A DNA stretch of 35,123 nt from Legionellaceae bacterium (GTDB taxonomy: Bacteria; Pseudomonadota; Gammaproteobacteria; UBA12402). Location of the stretch: the NCBI GenBank assembly GCA_002707695.1, contig PANR01000035.1, forward strand, positions 1-35,123. The letters run 5' to 3'. The translations under genes and the position numbers were made by a program. A model generated the notes under the pieces. That model was not told the DNA's origin. It did not search any database and saw only the letters and a program-made list of their open reading frames with translations. Position 1 is the stretch's first letter, and each line of letters opens with the position of its first letter. This document shows positions 8,759 through 17,585 of the stretch, piece by piece.

Positions 8759-8792
8759 GAAAAAACAGGGCTGTGGGGCGGGAACCCCACAG
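8759..8792 (-). terminator. intrinsic terminator of ihfB
   Basis: Read on the minus strand, CTGTGGGG, a six-base loop and CCCCACAG form an 8-bp GC-rich stem, closely followed by a run of six T. It lies 25 bp past the ihfB stop. Confidence 0.85.
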
Positions 8793-8817
8793 TTAGTTGT
8801 ATGAGCAAGGAGACTGA

Positions 8818-9132
8818 CTATTCTTCTTCTAAATCCTGTATTGGGAGATGGCGAGACGCATTAATACGTTCACGCATTTCTTTGCCTGGCTTAAAGTGCA
8901 CGGCATATTTAGGGGAGGTCGTGAGCTTTTCGCCAGTTTTTGGGTTATGAGCACGCCTAGCAGCGCGATAATGGAGTGAAAAACTACCGAAGCCACGTAT
9001 TTCAACGCGTTTGCCTCTGCCTAGCGCGTCCATGATGGTGTCGATAATTGAATTAACACCCATTGTGACATCGCGCACGCTAAGGTAGTCTTGTTTTTTC
9101 GTGATTTCTTCGATAAGGTGCGACTTTAACAT
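8818..9132 (-). CDS. ihfB: integration host factor subunit beta
   Basis: A 104-residue DNA-bending protein of the HU/IHF family. With the alpha subunit it introduces sharp bends at specific sites and acts in transcription, replication and recombination. The beta-subunit hallmarks are RVEIRGFGSFSLHYR and NPKTGEKL in the DNA-binding arm, then HFKPGKEMRERIN. The protein is slightly longer than E. coli IHF-beta, with an acidic tail ending DLEEE. AAGGA lies upstream of the ATG. In enteric bacteria ihfB follows rpsA; here no rpsA is present and a 380-bp AT-rich gap lies upstream. Confidence 0.92.
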   Translation of the reverse strand: MLKSHLIEEITKKQDYLSVRDVTMGVNSIIDTIMDALGRGKRVEIRGFGSFSLHYRAARRAHNPKTGEKLTTSPKYAVHFKPGKEMRERINASRHLPIQDLEEE

Positions 9133-9511
9133 TCCCTGATTCCTTCGTTGCTACAGCATGAGTATGTTTTAATCGTAGCACCGTATTTTGGAAAGTCCAT
9201 TAAGTTTTGGGAATTTGTTTCTTTAATTTTTTTAATTCGGTCAAGGTTTGCTCGCACAGATTCTATAAGCCAGCTAATAATCACGTAATGTTACACCAGT
9301 TCAGCAAGACTGATGATTATTATGAAGAACTATCTGTAACAAAATAATTCAAGAAGAAAAATTCAAACAGATCGACTTTTGTTTTCTTTACCGCTTGAAA
9401 ACATTTTCTGAATTCTTTAGTATTTTTTTGTAATTATTTTTTCGTGCCGACACGGATCTCCCACCTAACTTTGTTTTTATATTCTATTTATAACTCATTG
9501 AGGAAATACTA
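9133..9511. other. 379-bp AT-rich intergenic region
   Basis: This gap separates divergent ihfB (minus) and the small coiled-coil gene (plus). It is rich in A/T homopolymer runs, especially 9412-9455. I found no convincing coding frame, hairpin terminator, tRNA or paired promoter hexamers. It must hold the promoters of both flanking genes. Confidence 0.6.
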
Positions 9512-9787
9512 ATGATGGAGCCGTTGCTTGTTAATTTGAATAAACGTTTAAATACACTCACCGAAGAAGTGAGTGGCATGAAAAAACAAATTGAACTGGT
9601 GTGTTGTTTGCATCATGATGACAGAATTGAAGCAGCTTACGATGCTGTTGAGCGTGTTAATCGGTTAATGAAAAAGTTACAAACAATTTCTGAAGAGCTT
9701 GCCAAAGAAGAAAAATCAATGTTAGCGCAAGAGTATCAGTATTACTTTGGTTATGAGCGTGATAACCCTTATGAGGAAAATTCATAG
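9512..9787 (+). CDS. small coiled-coil protein of unknown function
   Basis: A 91-residue protein I do not recognise. It has no signal peptide or membrane segment. Residues about 5-30 (LVNLNKRLNTLTEEVSGMKK) and 45-70 (AVERVNRLMKKLQTISEELA) have heptad-like hydrophobic spacing, suggesting a short helical hairpin or coiled coil. The C-terminus is acidic and tyrosine-rich (YQYYFGYERDNPYEE). A VCCLHHDD segment between the helices carries two Cys and two His. GAGG lies eight bases before the first of two adjacent ATG codons. It stands alone, with its stop seven bases from the convergent DUF3108 gene. Confidence 0.65.
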   Translation: MMEPLLVNLNKRLNTLTEEVSGMKKQIELVCCLHHDDRIEAAYDAVERVNRLMKKLQTISEELAKEEKSMLAQEYQYYFGYERDNPYEENS

Positions 9788-9793
9788 CAAGCA

Positions 9794-10498
9794 TTAAGCT
9801 TCTTGATAGTGATTTAATATTCCCGAAAACTGAACTTTGCCGTTGTTGACATCCACAATTTTTGCAATCGCATAATTGTTTTTGGGGGCTAGCCAGAACA
9901 CAATGTTTTCGCTATTTGGTCCATTGTTGCTGCGCTGTAGTTTAACGGTTTGTAGTTTGCCCGCAGGTGTTTGAATAACATTGGTTCCTGTTTGTCCAAA
10001 GCTATAGGTATCAATGTCGTGGCCATCGGCAATATGGTAAACCAATGGTCGTTTATTGTTGAGAAGGTTGTCTCGCATGACTAATTGATAGCTTAGCTTG
10101 TCTTGGTCACCGGCAGAGATGGCGACCTGTTGTTTTTTGCCTTGTTCATCTGTAAAGGCGATGTGTTTTGACCAATCAAAATGTGTATTGATGGTTTTTG
10201 AGTGATGAAAGTGATCATATCGATAGTGGTAGTCAACGGGCATTGGGCCGTTAGCGGTCCAGAGCCCCGTGCTTTTAGCGAAGATTTCAACATGAGTGAA
10301 AGGCAATGTTGATTTAACATCTGAGACGAACTGATAGTGACCGTTAGCAATTTTTAGACTGCGCGTAATATTGCCAACATGCAAGCCATAAATGGAAGCA
10401 GAGTAAGAGGAAGTAAAGGGTTTCACTGTCGCAGCAAATAACGAGCAAGGCCATGCGATGACCAATAAGCCGATCACGCATTGTTTATAGGTCATCAT
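9794..10498 (-). CDS. DUF3108-type periplasmic protein
   Basis: About 234 residues with an N-terminal signal peptide (VIGLLVIAWPCSLFAA), then a beta-rich domain containing YSASIYGLHVGNITRSLK, GHYQFVSDVKSTLPF and NIVFWLAPKNNYAIAKI, the pattern of DUF3108 envelope proteins. The molecular role of the family is not established. A longer frame reaches 10552, but the ATG pair at 10498/10495 is preceded by AAGGA and followed directly by the signal peptide. The start lies inside the end of the upstream membrane-protein gene, so the two are translationally coupled. In other gammaproteobacteria DUF3108 genes lie near perM and hda, as here. Confidence 0.8.
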   Translation of the reverse strand: MMTYKQCVIGLLVIAWPCSLFAATVKPFTSSYSASIYGLHVGNITRSLKIANGHYQFVSDVKSTLPFTHVEIFAKSTGLWTANGPMPVDYHYRYDHFHHSKTINTHFDWSKHIAFTDEQGKKQQVAISAGDQDKLSYQLVMRDNLLNNKRPLVYHIADGHDIDTYSFGQTGTNVIQTPAGKLQTVKLQRSNNGPNSENIVFWLAPKNNYAIAKIVDVNNGKVQFSGILNHYQEA

Positions 10499-11150
10499 CA
10501 AGATCCTTATCATAGGTTTTTGTTGAGTCATGAGAGCTTGGCTTATCATCATCTAAAGATTCCTCTTGCGCGCGTTTTTTGTGAGAGCGAGTTCGCCAAA
10601 AAATGAGCACAGCGGCGACAATAATCAGTGGCACCAAAATGAACATAGAGAATTCAATGAAGACCGCTGACAATAGGTCGAGTAGCACAAGGATGATGCC
10701 GATAATGATAAGCATCGAGTCAAAGTGAACGCCCGCAAGCAGTGTAGCCAGTGATAGCAGAGATAGCATAACAATACCGGCGGTGACATCACTGATTGTG
10801 CCCATACTAAGAAAGATAGACACAATAAAGATCATGACCAATAAAATGAGCCAATGGAGCAGCTCATGCCAAACCAGAATAAAGTCCCGGTGGGCCACAG
10901 CCGCGTGCCAGCTAAGTAAAATATTAATCAGGGCAAAAATGGGGACGGCATAAAACCAGTAGTGGCTGGCAAAGCTTGGCGCAAAGTCGGTCAAAATGAC
11001 ACCAATCAAAGCGAGTATTAACATCCCAATGCCGGCATAAAAGCGCAAGCTCAAGTGCATTTTTGATGGCGCTGTTTCGCTGCGGTAATGACGGTGTCTG
11101 AGAACTTCAGTGTTGTGAAGCTTATCAAGAAAGTTGTGCAATATTTTCAT
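10485..11150 (-). CDS. multi-pass membrane protein of unknown function
   Basis: A 221-residue hydrophobic protein. A basic N-terminus of about 32 residues (HRHYRSETAPSK) is followed by five to six predicted membrane helices: about 33-55, 63-80, 92-114, 120-140 and a long stretch 145-187. The tail is charged and hydrophilic (RTRSHKKRAQEE, ending KDLDDDL) and probably cytoplasmic. AAGGA precedes the ATG. It overlaps the start of the DUF3108 gene by 14 bases and is divergent from perM. I recognise no family. Confidence 0.7.
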   Translation of the reverse strand: MKILHNFLDKLHNTEVLRHRHYRSETAPSKMHLSLRFYAGIGMLILALIGVILTDFAPSFASHYWFYAVPIFALINILLSWHAAVAHRDFILVWHELLHWLILLVMIFIVSIFLSMGTISDVTAGIVMLSLLSLATLLAGVHFDSMLIIIGIILVLLDLLSAVFIEFSMFILVPLIIVAAVLIFWRTRSHKKRAQEESLDDDKPSSHDSTKTYDKDLDDDL

Positions 11151-11247
11151 GGCTAATCCTTTAACATTCGCTCATCCTCCGGTCAGTATAACCCCGGCGA
11201 TTAAAAAAACCTACCTATAAAGCCGATTTTCAGGTATCTTTTTAATC

Positions 11248-12303
11248 ATGTTTGAAATTAATCGACAAGACGCCCTGAGGTTTTGGAGCATCGTATTTAT
11301 CATCATCGGCTTGGTGATTGTTTATTTCTTGTCGCCGGTCATTATTCCGTTTGCGCTAGGCATCATCTTGGCTTATATCCTCAATCCGTTGGTTGTTCAT
11401 ATGAAGCGGGTGGGCGTGCCTCGTTGGTTAACAATTACCGTGTTGTTTGTGGTCGGTTTAGTCATTGTCTTGTTATTGCTGAGTTTGTTGGTGCCGGTAT
11501 TTGAAAAACAAATTATAAATTTAATCGACAGCGCGCCACAAGTGCTTGCTTGGTTGCAAGCTAAAACATCATTGCAGCTTGAGCCCGATGCATTAAAACA
11601 AGCCTTGGTGCACCATCTTCAAGCGGGTGGTAGTGTCTTTCGCAGTGTGTGGACAGCATTTATGAGTTCTTCGCGCGTGTTGATTGAAACGATTATTAGT
11701 ATTGTCATTATCCCTATTGTTGCCGTTTATTTGCTACGTGATTGGGATAGGGTGACGCAAAATCTCATTGACTTGTTGCCACGTAAGCATAGAGAAAAAA
11801 CAGTATCTATGGTGAAGGAGTGTGGCGAAGTGCTCGGCGCTTTTTTCCGTGGGCAGCTATTGGTGATGATTGGCCTTGCCATTATTTATTGCGTCGGTTT
11901 GGCCATTGTTGGTTTAGATTTATGGCTGGTCATTGGTGTGACGGCAGGGTTATTGAGTGTTGTGCCTTATTTGGGTTTTATCATTGGGTTTTTGCTATCT
12001 ATTGCTGATGTCGTCATTAAATATCACTCTTGGTGGTATTTGCTTTATGTGTGCATTGTGTTTGCTATTGGGCATGTTGCAGAGAGCTATATTTTGCAGC
12101 CTTGGCTTATTGGCAATCGCATTGGGCTGCATCCGCTTGCTGTTATTTTTGCAGTGATTGCCGGCGGTATTTTGTTTGGGTTTGTGGGTGTTTTGTTGGC
12201 ACTGCCCGTTGCTGCCGTAATTAAAGTACTGCTGCGTCATTTACATAACCATTATATTCATTCAACACATTATACAGAGACGGTTGAGGATAAATCAGCG
12301 TGA
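11248..12303 (+). CDS. perM: PerM/AI-2E-family membrane transporter
   Basis: A 351-residue inner-membrane protein of the AI-2E/PerM family. Paired N-terminal helices (about 12-30 and 32-50) come first, then a helix at about 63-85, a soluble stretch around 90-150, and a cluster of helices from about 155 to 335. Typical pieces are PVIIPFALGIILAYILNP, IPIVAVYLLRDWD and GNRIGLHPLAVIFAVIAGG. Substrates differ among family members and cannot be assigned here. Its stop overlaps the GTG start of hda, so the two form an operon, an arrangement also seen in other gammaproteobacteria. Confidence 0.9.
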   Translation: MFEINRQDALRFWSIVFIIIGLVIVYFLSPVIIPFALGIILAYILNPLVVHMKRVGVPRWLTITVLFVVGLVIVLLLLSLLVPVFEKQIINLIDSAPQVLAWLQAKTSLQLEPDALKQALVHHLQAGGSVFRSVWTAFMSSSRVLIETIISIVIIPIVAVYLLRDWDRVTQNLIDLLPRKHREKTVSMVKECGEVLGAFFRGQLLVMIGLAIIYCVGLAIVGLDLWLVIGVTAGLLSVVPYLGFIIGFLLSIADVVIKYHSWWYLLYVCIVFAIGHVAESYILQPWLIGNRIGLHPLAVIFAVIAGGILFGFVGVLLALPVAAVIKVLLRHLHNHYIHSTHYTETVEDKSA

Positions 12304-12992
12304 CCGAACAGTTGTTGCTGAACGTACAATTACACGAACAAAGCACCTTTCAAACATTTACCGTAGGTGAGAATTCGCAAGTGGTGGCTGCGCTGCAAGA
12401 AGCAGTTGAGGCCAGAGCTGAGCGCTTTATTTATTTGTTTGGTGAACATGGCGTTGGGCGTTCACATTTATTGCAAGCATGTTGTCACTTCGCAGAGCGT
12501 TCGCAACATCGCGCATTGTATTTGCCCTTGTCGCAAGTGCAGCATCTCACCCCAGCCGTGCTTGAAGGCGCGCAACAGTTTTCATTAATTTGTTTGGATG
12601 ATATTAATGCGGTAGCAGGCGACAACCATTGGGAAGAGGCATTGTTTCATCTGTATAATGAGTTGCGCGCTGCGGATTGCGCGTTGGTGGTGTCGGCAGA
12701 TACGGCGCCTGCTGCGTTGCCGATTAAATTGGCGGATTTACGTTCACGGCTAAGTTGGGGACTTGCTTTTCAAGTGCAGGGCTTGTCGGATGAAGATAAA
12801 TTATCTAACCTGCAGCTGCGGGCTCGCTTACGCGGGTTTGATATGTCAGCTGAGGTTGCCAAGTTTATATTACAGCGTTGCCGTCGCGACATGGCCTCGC
12901 TCATTGCGGCTTTTGATCGATTAGATCAAGCATCATTGGCTGAACAGCGTAAGCTGACGATACCATTTGTGAAAGAGGTGTTGAATTTTTAG
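12300..12992 (+). CDS. hda: DnaA regulatory inactivator Hda
   Basis: A 230-residue AAA+ protein. Hda bound to the DNA sliding clamp stimulates ATP hydrolysis by DnaA and prevents re-initiation of replication. It aligns with E. coli Hda over its whole length: LFGEHGVGRSHLL (P-loop with Arg in place of Lys, as usual in Hda), ICLDDINAVAGD (Walker B), LSDEDKLSNLQLRARLRGF, and the ending AEQRKLTIPFVKEVLNF. The N-terminal clamp-binding segment, QLSLPL in E. coli, reads QLLLNV and is a poorer match. The start is GTG with GAGGA upstream, overlapping the perM stop by four bases. Confidence 0.93.
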   Translation: MTEQLLLNVQLHEQSTFQTFTVGENSQVVAALQEAVEARAERFIYLFGEHGVGRSHLLQACCHFAERSQHRALYLPLSQVQHLTPAVLEGAQQFSLICLDDINAVAGDNHWEEALFHLYNELRAADCALVVSADTAPAALPIKLADLRSRLSWGLAFQVQGLSDEDKLSNLQLRARLRGFDMSAEVAKFILQRCRRDMASLIAAFDRLDQASLAEQRKLTIPFVKEVLNF

Positions 12993-13021
12993 AAGGGTTG
13001 GGGTTTTATGAATGCTAACTG

Positions 13022-13096
13022 TTGTCACCCCCGGCTCGATCGGGGGTCCAGGAATATTTATTTAAAACTGGATTCCCGCGTTCGCGGGAATGACAG
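13022..13096. repeat. interspersed palindromic repeat, copy 1
   Basis: A ~75-bp element with inverted ends TTGTCA and TGACAGC. It contains two hairpins: CCCCCG...CGGGGG (13029-13047) and a GATTCCCGCG/TTCGCGGGAAT stem near the right end. A second copy in the same orientation lies at 17871-17946, sharing the ends and the central AAACTGGAT. Elements of this kind are common in proteobacterial intergenic DNA and give false small reading frames (translations like CHPRLDRGS). Confidence 0.85.
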
Positions 13097-13170
13097 CAAA
13101 AGTACTGCTCTATTGTTAGAGAGAGCCTTAAACTTACAACAAAAAGTTAAAAGCATGCTGCTTAAGTATT

Positions 13171-13248
13171 GTAGCCCGTATGAAGCAAAGCGTAATACGG
13201 GAATGAGTTGATATTTCCCTGCATTACGCTTCGCTCCATGCAGGCCAC
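13171..13248. repeat. double palindromic repeat element
   Basis: Two related hairpins in inverted orientation. CCCGTAT...ATACGGG occupies 13175-13201 and CCTGCAT...ATGCAGG about 13218-13244. Each encloses an AAGCGTAAT/ATTACGCTT core, so the second unit is an inverted copy of the first. It lies about 50 bp before the enolase start and may affect enolase mRNA or act as a terminator for perM-hda. Confidence 0.75.
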
Positions 13249-13283
13249 ATGTTGCTTGAAATGTATTAATTAACATAAAATAA

Positions 13284-14564
<1,281 letters not shown>

Positions 14565-14565
14565 T

Positions 14566-14886
14566 TTATCTGATTGCTTTCGGCGACTGGCTTGCTGCTC
14601 TGACAGCATCTGGCATCAAGCCAGCAGCGTCCGCTGCAGGGCAGGGGCTGCCACCGTGATGATGGCCATGCATACAAGCGTGGGAGCCAAGTGAACTTGC
14701 TTCAATGCTTGGCTCGTTGCCATATTTTTCAAACCAGTCATCAAGCGCTCTCTGCGCTTTTGACCGCGCAGATTCGTTTACTGGGACACCGAATCGGTTG
14801 AACTCTAGCTCAGGAACCTTGGGTTTTGGCGGGGTAGATTTCGGCGTTGCTTCACCTTGTGCTGCTTGAGAGTTTTTATCTGGCAT
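14566..14886 (-). CDS. small proline- and histidine-rich protein, unknown
   Basis: A 106-residue protein I do not recognise. The N-terminal third is rich in Pro, Lys and Thr (TPKSTPPKPKVPELEF) and looks disordered. A central helix-like segment reads RSKAQRALDDWFEKYG. It is followed by HACMHGHHHGGSPCP, which could bind a metal. There is no signal peptide. CAGGAG lies eight bases before the ATG. The stop is one base from the enolase stop on the opposite strand. It is divergent from the 736-residue protein and shares with it a 210-bp region containing a PmrA-box-like direct repeat, so the two may be co-regulated. A secreted effector is one possibility; no domain supports it directly. Confidence 0.65.
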   Translation of the reverse strand: MPDKNSQAAQGEATPKSTPPKPKVPELEFNRFGVPVNESARSKAQRALDDWFEKYGNEPSIEASSLGSHACMHGHHHGGSPCPAADAAGLMPDAVRAASQSPKAIR

Positions 14887-14937
14887 GATTATTCTCCTGT
14901 TATTATTAAACGAGCTGTATCAGCTTACCATTACAAA

Positions 14938-14955
14938 CCTTAAGAAAACCTTAAG
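14938..14955. promoter_or_regulatory. PmrA-box-like direct repeat
   Basis: CCTTAAG, four A, CCTTAAG: a perfect 7-bp direct repeat with an 11-bp period that fits the CTTAA-N6-CTTAA pattern described for PmrA sites in Legionella and Coxiella. CTTAAG is self-complementary, so the site reads on both strands. For the minus-strand His-rich gene, the inner CTTAAG (14944-14939) occupies the -35 position, 17 bp before GATACA (14921-14916), as expected for an activator replacing the -35. For the plus-strand gene it lies about 70 bp before the -35 hexamer. Confidence 0.5.
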
Positions 14956-15022
14956 TGATTGCTCAAATTTTGTAATTATTGTCATTTTTATAGGCGCTAA
15001 TCAGTGCGCGCAGGCTTACATC

Positions 15023-15051
15023 TTGACTTTCTTTTGGCCGCCCTATACTAT
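15023..15051 (+). promoter_or_regulatory. sigma70-like promoter for the (V/I)KxEP-tail protein
   Basis: TTGACT (15023-15028), a 17-bp spacer and TACTAT (15046-15051) lie 45 bp before the ATG at 15097. The position supports that ATG over the in-frame ATG at 15004, which would lie upstream of the promoter. Confidence 0.5.
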
Positions 15052-15096
15052 CTGGAAAAAATTAAACCAATAAAAATAATCAACGAGGAGCCACAA

Positions 15097-17307
15097 ATGC
15101 CCAATCCAGGTCCACAACCAGAGTTAAATGCCGTTTTTGATCAGGCGCTTATTCGTTGGGTTAGAGCAAATCAGAGTGCAGCCTCACCGGATCAATTGTT
15201 TGCCAATGTAATGCTCAATCGGCTCGGCGGCTTAGTTTTTGATCGAGGTGGTGCAGGCGCGTCGCTCGATTTTCCTGTGCTTATGCCTCGTTTGCTTGAA
15301 AAAACCAGTACGGGCCTGACCTTATTGCAATTATTATATCTCAGCGACTCCATAGACCTGAGTGTGCTGAAAGCGTTTCCTGCCGATACTAATCCGAATG
15401 AGCTTTATGGAGATCATGCCCCTGAGGTAGCTGCAAATATTCAGGTGAGCATGACTACAAAGCTTTTCCCACTGCTTCTTCAAGTCGAAAAGGGGAAAAG
15501 AACAAAAAAAAGTGTGCCAGAGGCCATTGATTACCGTTTGACGGCATTGTCACAAGCCCTAAACGGTGGGGGGGCAGGCGGTCTTTCTGCAGATGCGGCG
15601 CGATCCTTATTTGCATTGCAGTTTATGCTCGCCCATGAGAAAAGACCATCGGACGACGAGCTTAAAGCAGCAAGCGAGATCGTGTTGGGCGAGACGGCTA
15701 ATGTGCTGCCAGAGGCCATGATTGCGCTACTGCGTAGCAGAAGGCTTATTTTCTTAACGCTTGAGCTCAAAAAGGTGCGAGCCAAAGCAGCTAAGCCCGT
15801 TAACCTGGTTGGTTATCTTTATCACGAAAGTTGGGATGTCGATCCAGCTCGAGGTTATGCCGCGGCAATTACATTAGAGGGTATGCCTCCAGCTGAAGTG
15901 GCGAGGGAGTTAGCTAACCCTAAGTGTTATCCATATGGTGGCACCATCTTTGGTTCCAGCGCTCAATCCATCGGTGTCCGCCGAGTGAGTGATGTTTTGC
16001 CCCCTGATGGGATTGCTCATTTGTTAGGTATTAAGTCAATAGTAGGCGGGGTTGAGATAAGCGATGTGGAACGGCTCGTGCAAATCTTGATTACGCCAGA
16101 GCCAAGTGTATCGACTGATGCTGGCCAGTCTGCCGCAAATAATATGTGTTTGTGCTTCAAACAACTTCGCTATAATGGCTATAATGCGGTGGTGGGCGCA
16201 TTAACGCATGCATATGGCGATGGCATTTTACTGGATGATGATCGGGTGGTTGAGGCATTGACGAAACTTTCGCCGTCTGATTCTATCGAAGATTTTACAG
16301 ATATTGCCCCGATTTGTGGCTTACTCGACCGCGTATGCTTGAGCGACATTCGTGATTTTTTTGAGCTTTTAGATAGGCCGTTGAAAGACGGTAAGACGTT
16401 GCTCGATGATGAGCGCGTCGTTCGTGCGCTCACAAAAACTGTCCAGAGTACGAGCTCTTACCCTGCTGATGAATATATTAGCGGGTTGAGTAAACTTTTT
16501 GTCAAAGCAAAACAGGCAGGACGGCTCGATGACTTTCTTGCTCTATTGCTTAAAAAACGCGATGCTGGTGTCAGGCTAGCTGATCAAGAGATTGTTATTG
16601 ATGCGATGGTTGCCAAAGCACCTCAATCAGGGCATCTGTCTAACTCGCTTATTGATGGGCTTGTGAGGAGCGGGTGCAACTATACGCCGCTCTTTTTGGA
16701 CGGAGCGCCCGGAAAAAGAGTCATTGATAATGAAAAAATAATTGTGGCACTGACGTCGGTGAATGGTGGGCGGTCTTTGTTAAGCCGCTTGGTCAGTCAA
16801 CATGCGGCGGCATTAAAGGCCGCACTTGTCGCACCAAAGGCTGATGGTAAAACACTCCTCGAACACCCCAGCATACATAAAGCCTTGATCGAGCTAAAGC
16901 ACGCAGCAGCTCTTCAGCAAGCTGCTCTTCAGTCCGCCGCTGCTGCGCCTCATCATGGCGCTTATCATGATAACCCGATGATGGCGCTGGCTGCCGCCAG
17001 CCATTCTCATGCTGCAAGCGCAGCTCCGGCTCAAGTTAAACAAGAACCTGGTGTTTTGGCATCAAGCGCTGCGGGTGCAGAGGCTTCATCTGCAGCTGCT
17101 AAGGGCAAAGGCAAAGCGCCTGTCAGCAGAATAAAACGGGAGCCTTCTGATGCCGGTGATCAGCGTGAGCCAAAAAAGGTTAAGCAAGAGCCTATTGCAT
17201 CTTCAGGTTTTGCAGGTAATCCAAGCACGTTATATGGTGCTGGCAGTGCTGATGGCAAGCCTGATGACCATGGCGCAGCGGCCGCAGCGTATCCTGAGTC
17301 TCAATAA
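15097..17307 (+). CDS. 736-residue protein with helical repeats and SUMO-site-like tail, candidate effector
   Basis: I recognise no family. There is no signal peptide or membrane segment. GAGGAG precedes the ATG at 15097; an extension to 15004 lacks such a site. The body is helical. From about residue 376 a motif recurs at 376, 432, 491, 539 and 584, of the form G-x-x-L-(L/A/I)-(D/E)-x-x-x-(V/I)-(V/I)-x-A-(L/M), for example GKTLLDDERVVRALTK. Residues from about 605 on are low complexity: Ala/Gln/His-rich, then basic (KGKGKAP, EPKKVK). This tail contains VKQEP (647-651), IKREP (679-683) and VKQEP (695-699), each matching the eukaryotic SUMO acceptor consensus psi-K-x-E followed by Pro. The basic clusters resemble nuclear localisation signals. 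A protein delivered into a host nucleus would explain this, but that is inference. It is inserted between eno and ftsB. Confidence 0.85.
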   Translation: MPNPGPQPELNAVFDQALIRWVRANQSAASPDQLFANVMLNRLGGLVFDRGGAGASLDFPVLMPRLLEKTSTGLTLLQLLYLSDSIDLSVLKAFPADTNPNELYGDHAPEVAANIQVSMTTKLFPLLLQVEKGKRTKKSVPEAIDYRLTALSQALNGGGAGGLSADAARSLFALQFMLAHEKRPSDDELKAASEIVLGETANVLPEAMIALLRSRRLIFLTLELKKVRAKAAKPVNLVGYLYHESWDVDPARGYAAAITLEGMPPAEVARELANPKCYPYGGTIFGSSAQSIGVRRVSDVLPPDGIAHLLGIKSIVGGVEISDVERLVQILITPEPSVSTDAGQSAANNMCLCFKQLRYNGYNAVVGALTHAYGDGILLDDDRVVEALTKLSPSDSIEDFTDIAPICGLLDRVCLSDIRDFFELLDRPLKDGKTLLDDERVVRALTKTVQSTSSYPADEYISGLSKLFVKAKQAGRLDDFLALLLKKRDAGVRLADQEIVIDAMVAKAPQSGHLSNSLIDGLVRSGCNYTPLFLDGAPGKRVIDNEKIIVALTSVNGGRSLLSRLVSQHAAALKAALVAPKADGKTLLEHPSIHKALIELKHAAALQQAALQSAAAAPHHGAYHDNPMMALAAASHSHAASAAPAQVKQEPGVLASSAAGAEASSAAAKGKGKAPVSRIKREPSDAGDQREPKKVKQEPIASSGFAGNPSTLYGAGSADGKPDDHGAAAAAYPESQ

Positions 17308-17332
17308 TCGCTTTGATTGATGTGCTCGACAT

Positions 17333-17350
17333 AACGTGGCCCACGTTTTC
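17333..17350 (+). terminator. weak hairpin after the 736-residue protein gene
   Basis: AACGTG, three bases, CACGTT, then TTC, 25 bp past the stop. The stem is short and the T-run poor, so termination is uncertain. The rest of the gap up to ftsB (about 17350-17585) is AT-rich with no gene that I can support. Confidence 0.3.
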
Positions 17351-17585
17351 TATAATGCCCATGCTAAGGTTTTGTTTGCAAAGTCTAGGGGCGGCCGTCT
17401 AGTTGATTCAAGTCGTACCACAACATTTTGTGTTAGCTAGCTTACTTAAGCACAAGTCAGGTGAAATTTCTTTAATTTTTTCAATAAACTACGAGCAATT
17501 TCTAGAAAAATAATCTAGAATTCTCTTCCCTGTGGTGGAAAACAGTTCATCAGGGATGGTGGTAAAATTGAAAGGATCATCTGGC

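Noticed and set aside
13008-13211. Small frame with CHPRLDRGS-type translation
   Set aside because: Lies in the interspersed palindromic repeat and is a known type of false gene call. The same applies to the frame at 17845-18027.
15004-15096. N-terminal extension of the 736-residue protein starting at 15004
   Set aside because: No ribosome-binding site, and a promoter-like pair (15023-15051) lies inside it. The ATG at 15097 has GAGGAG upstream.
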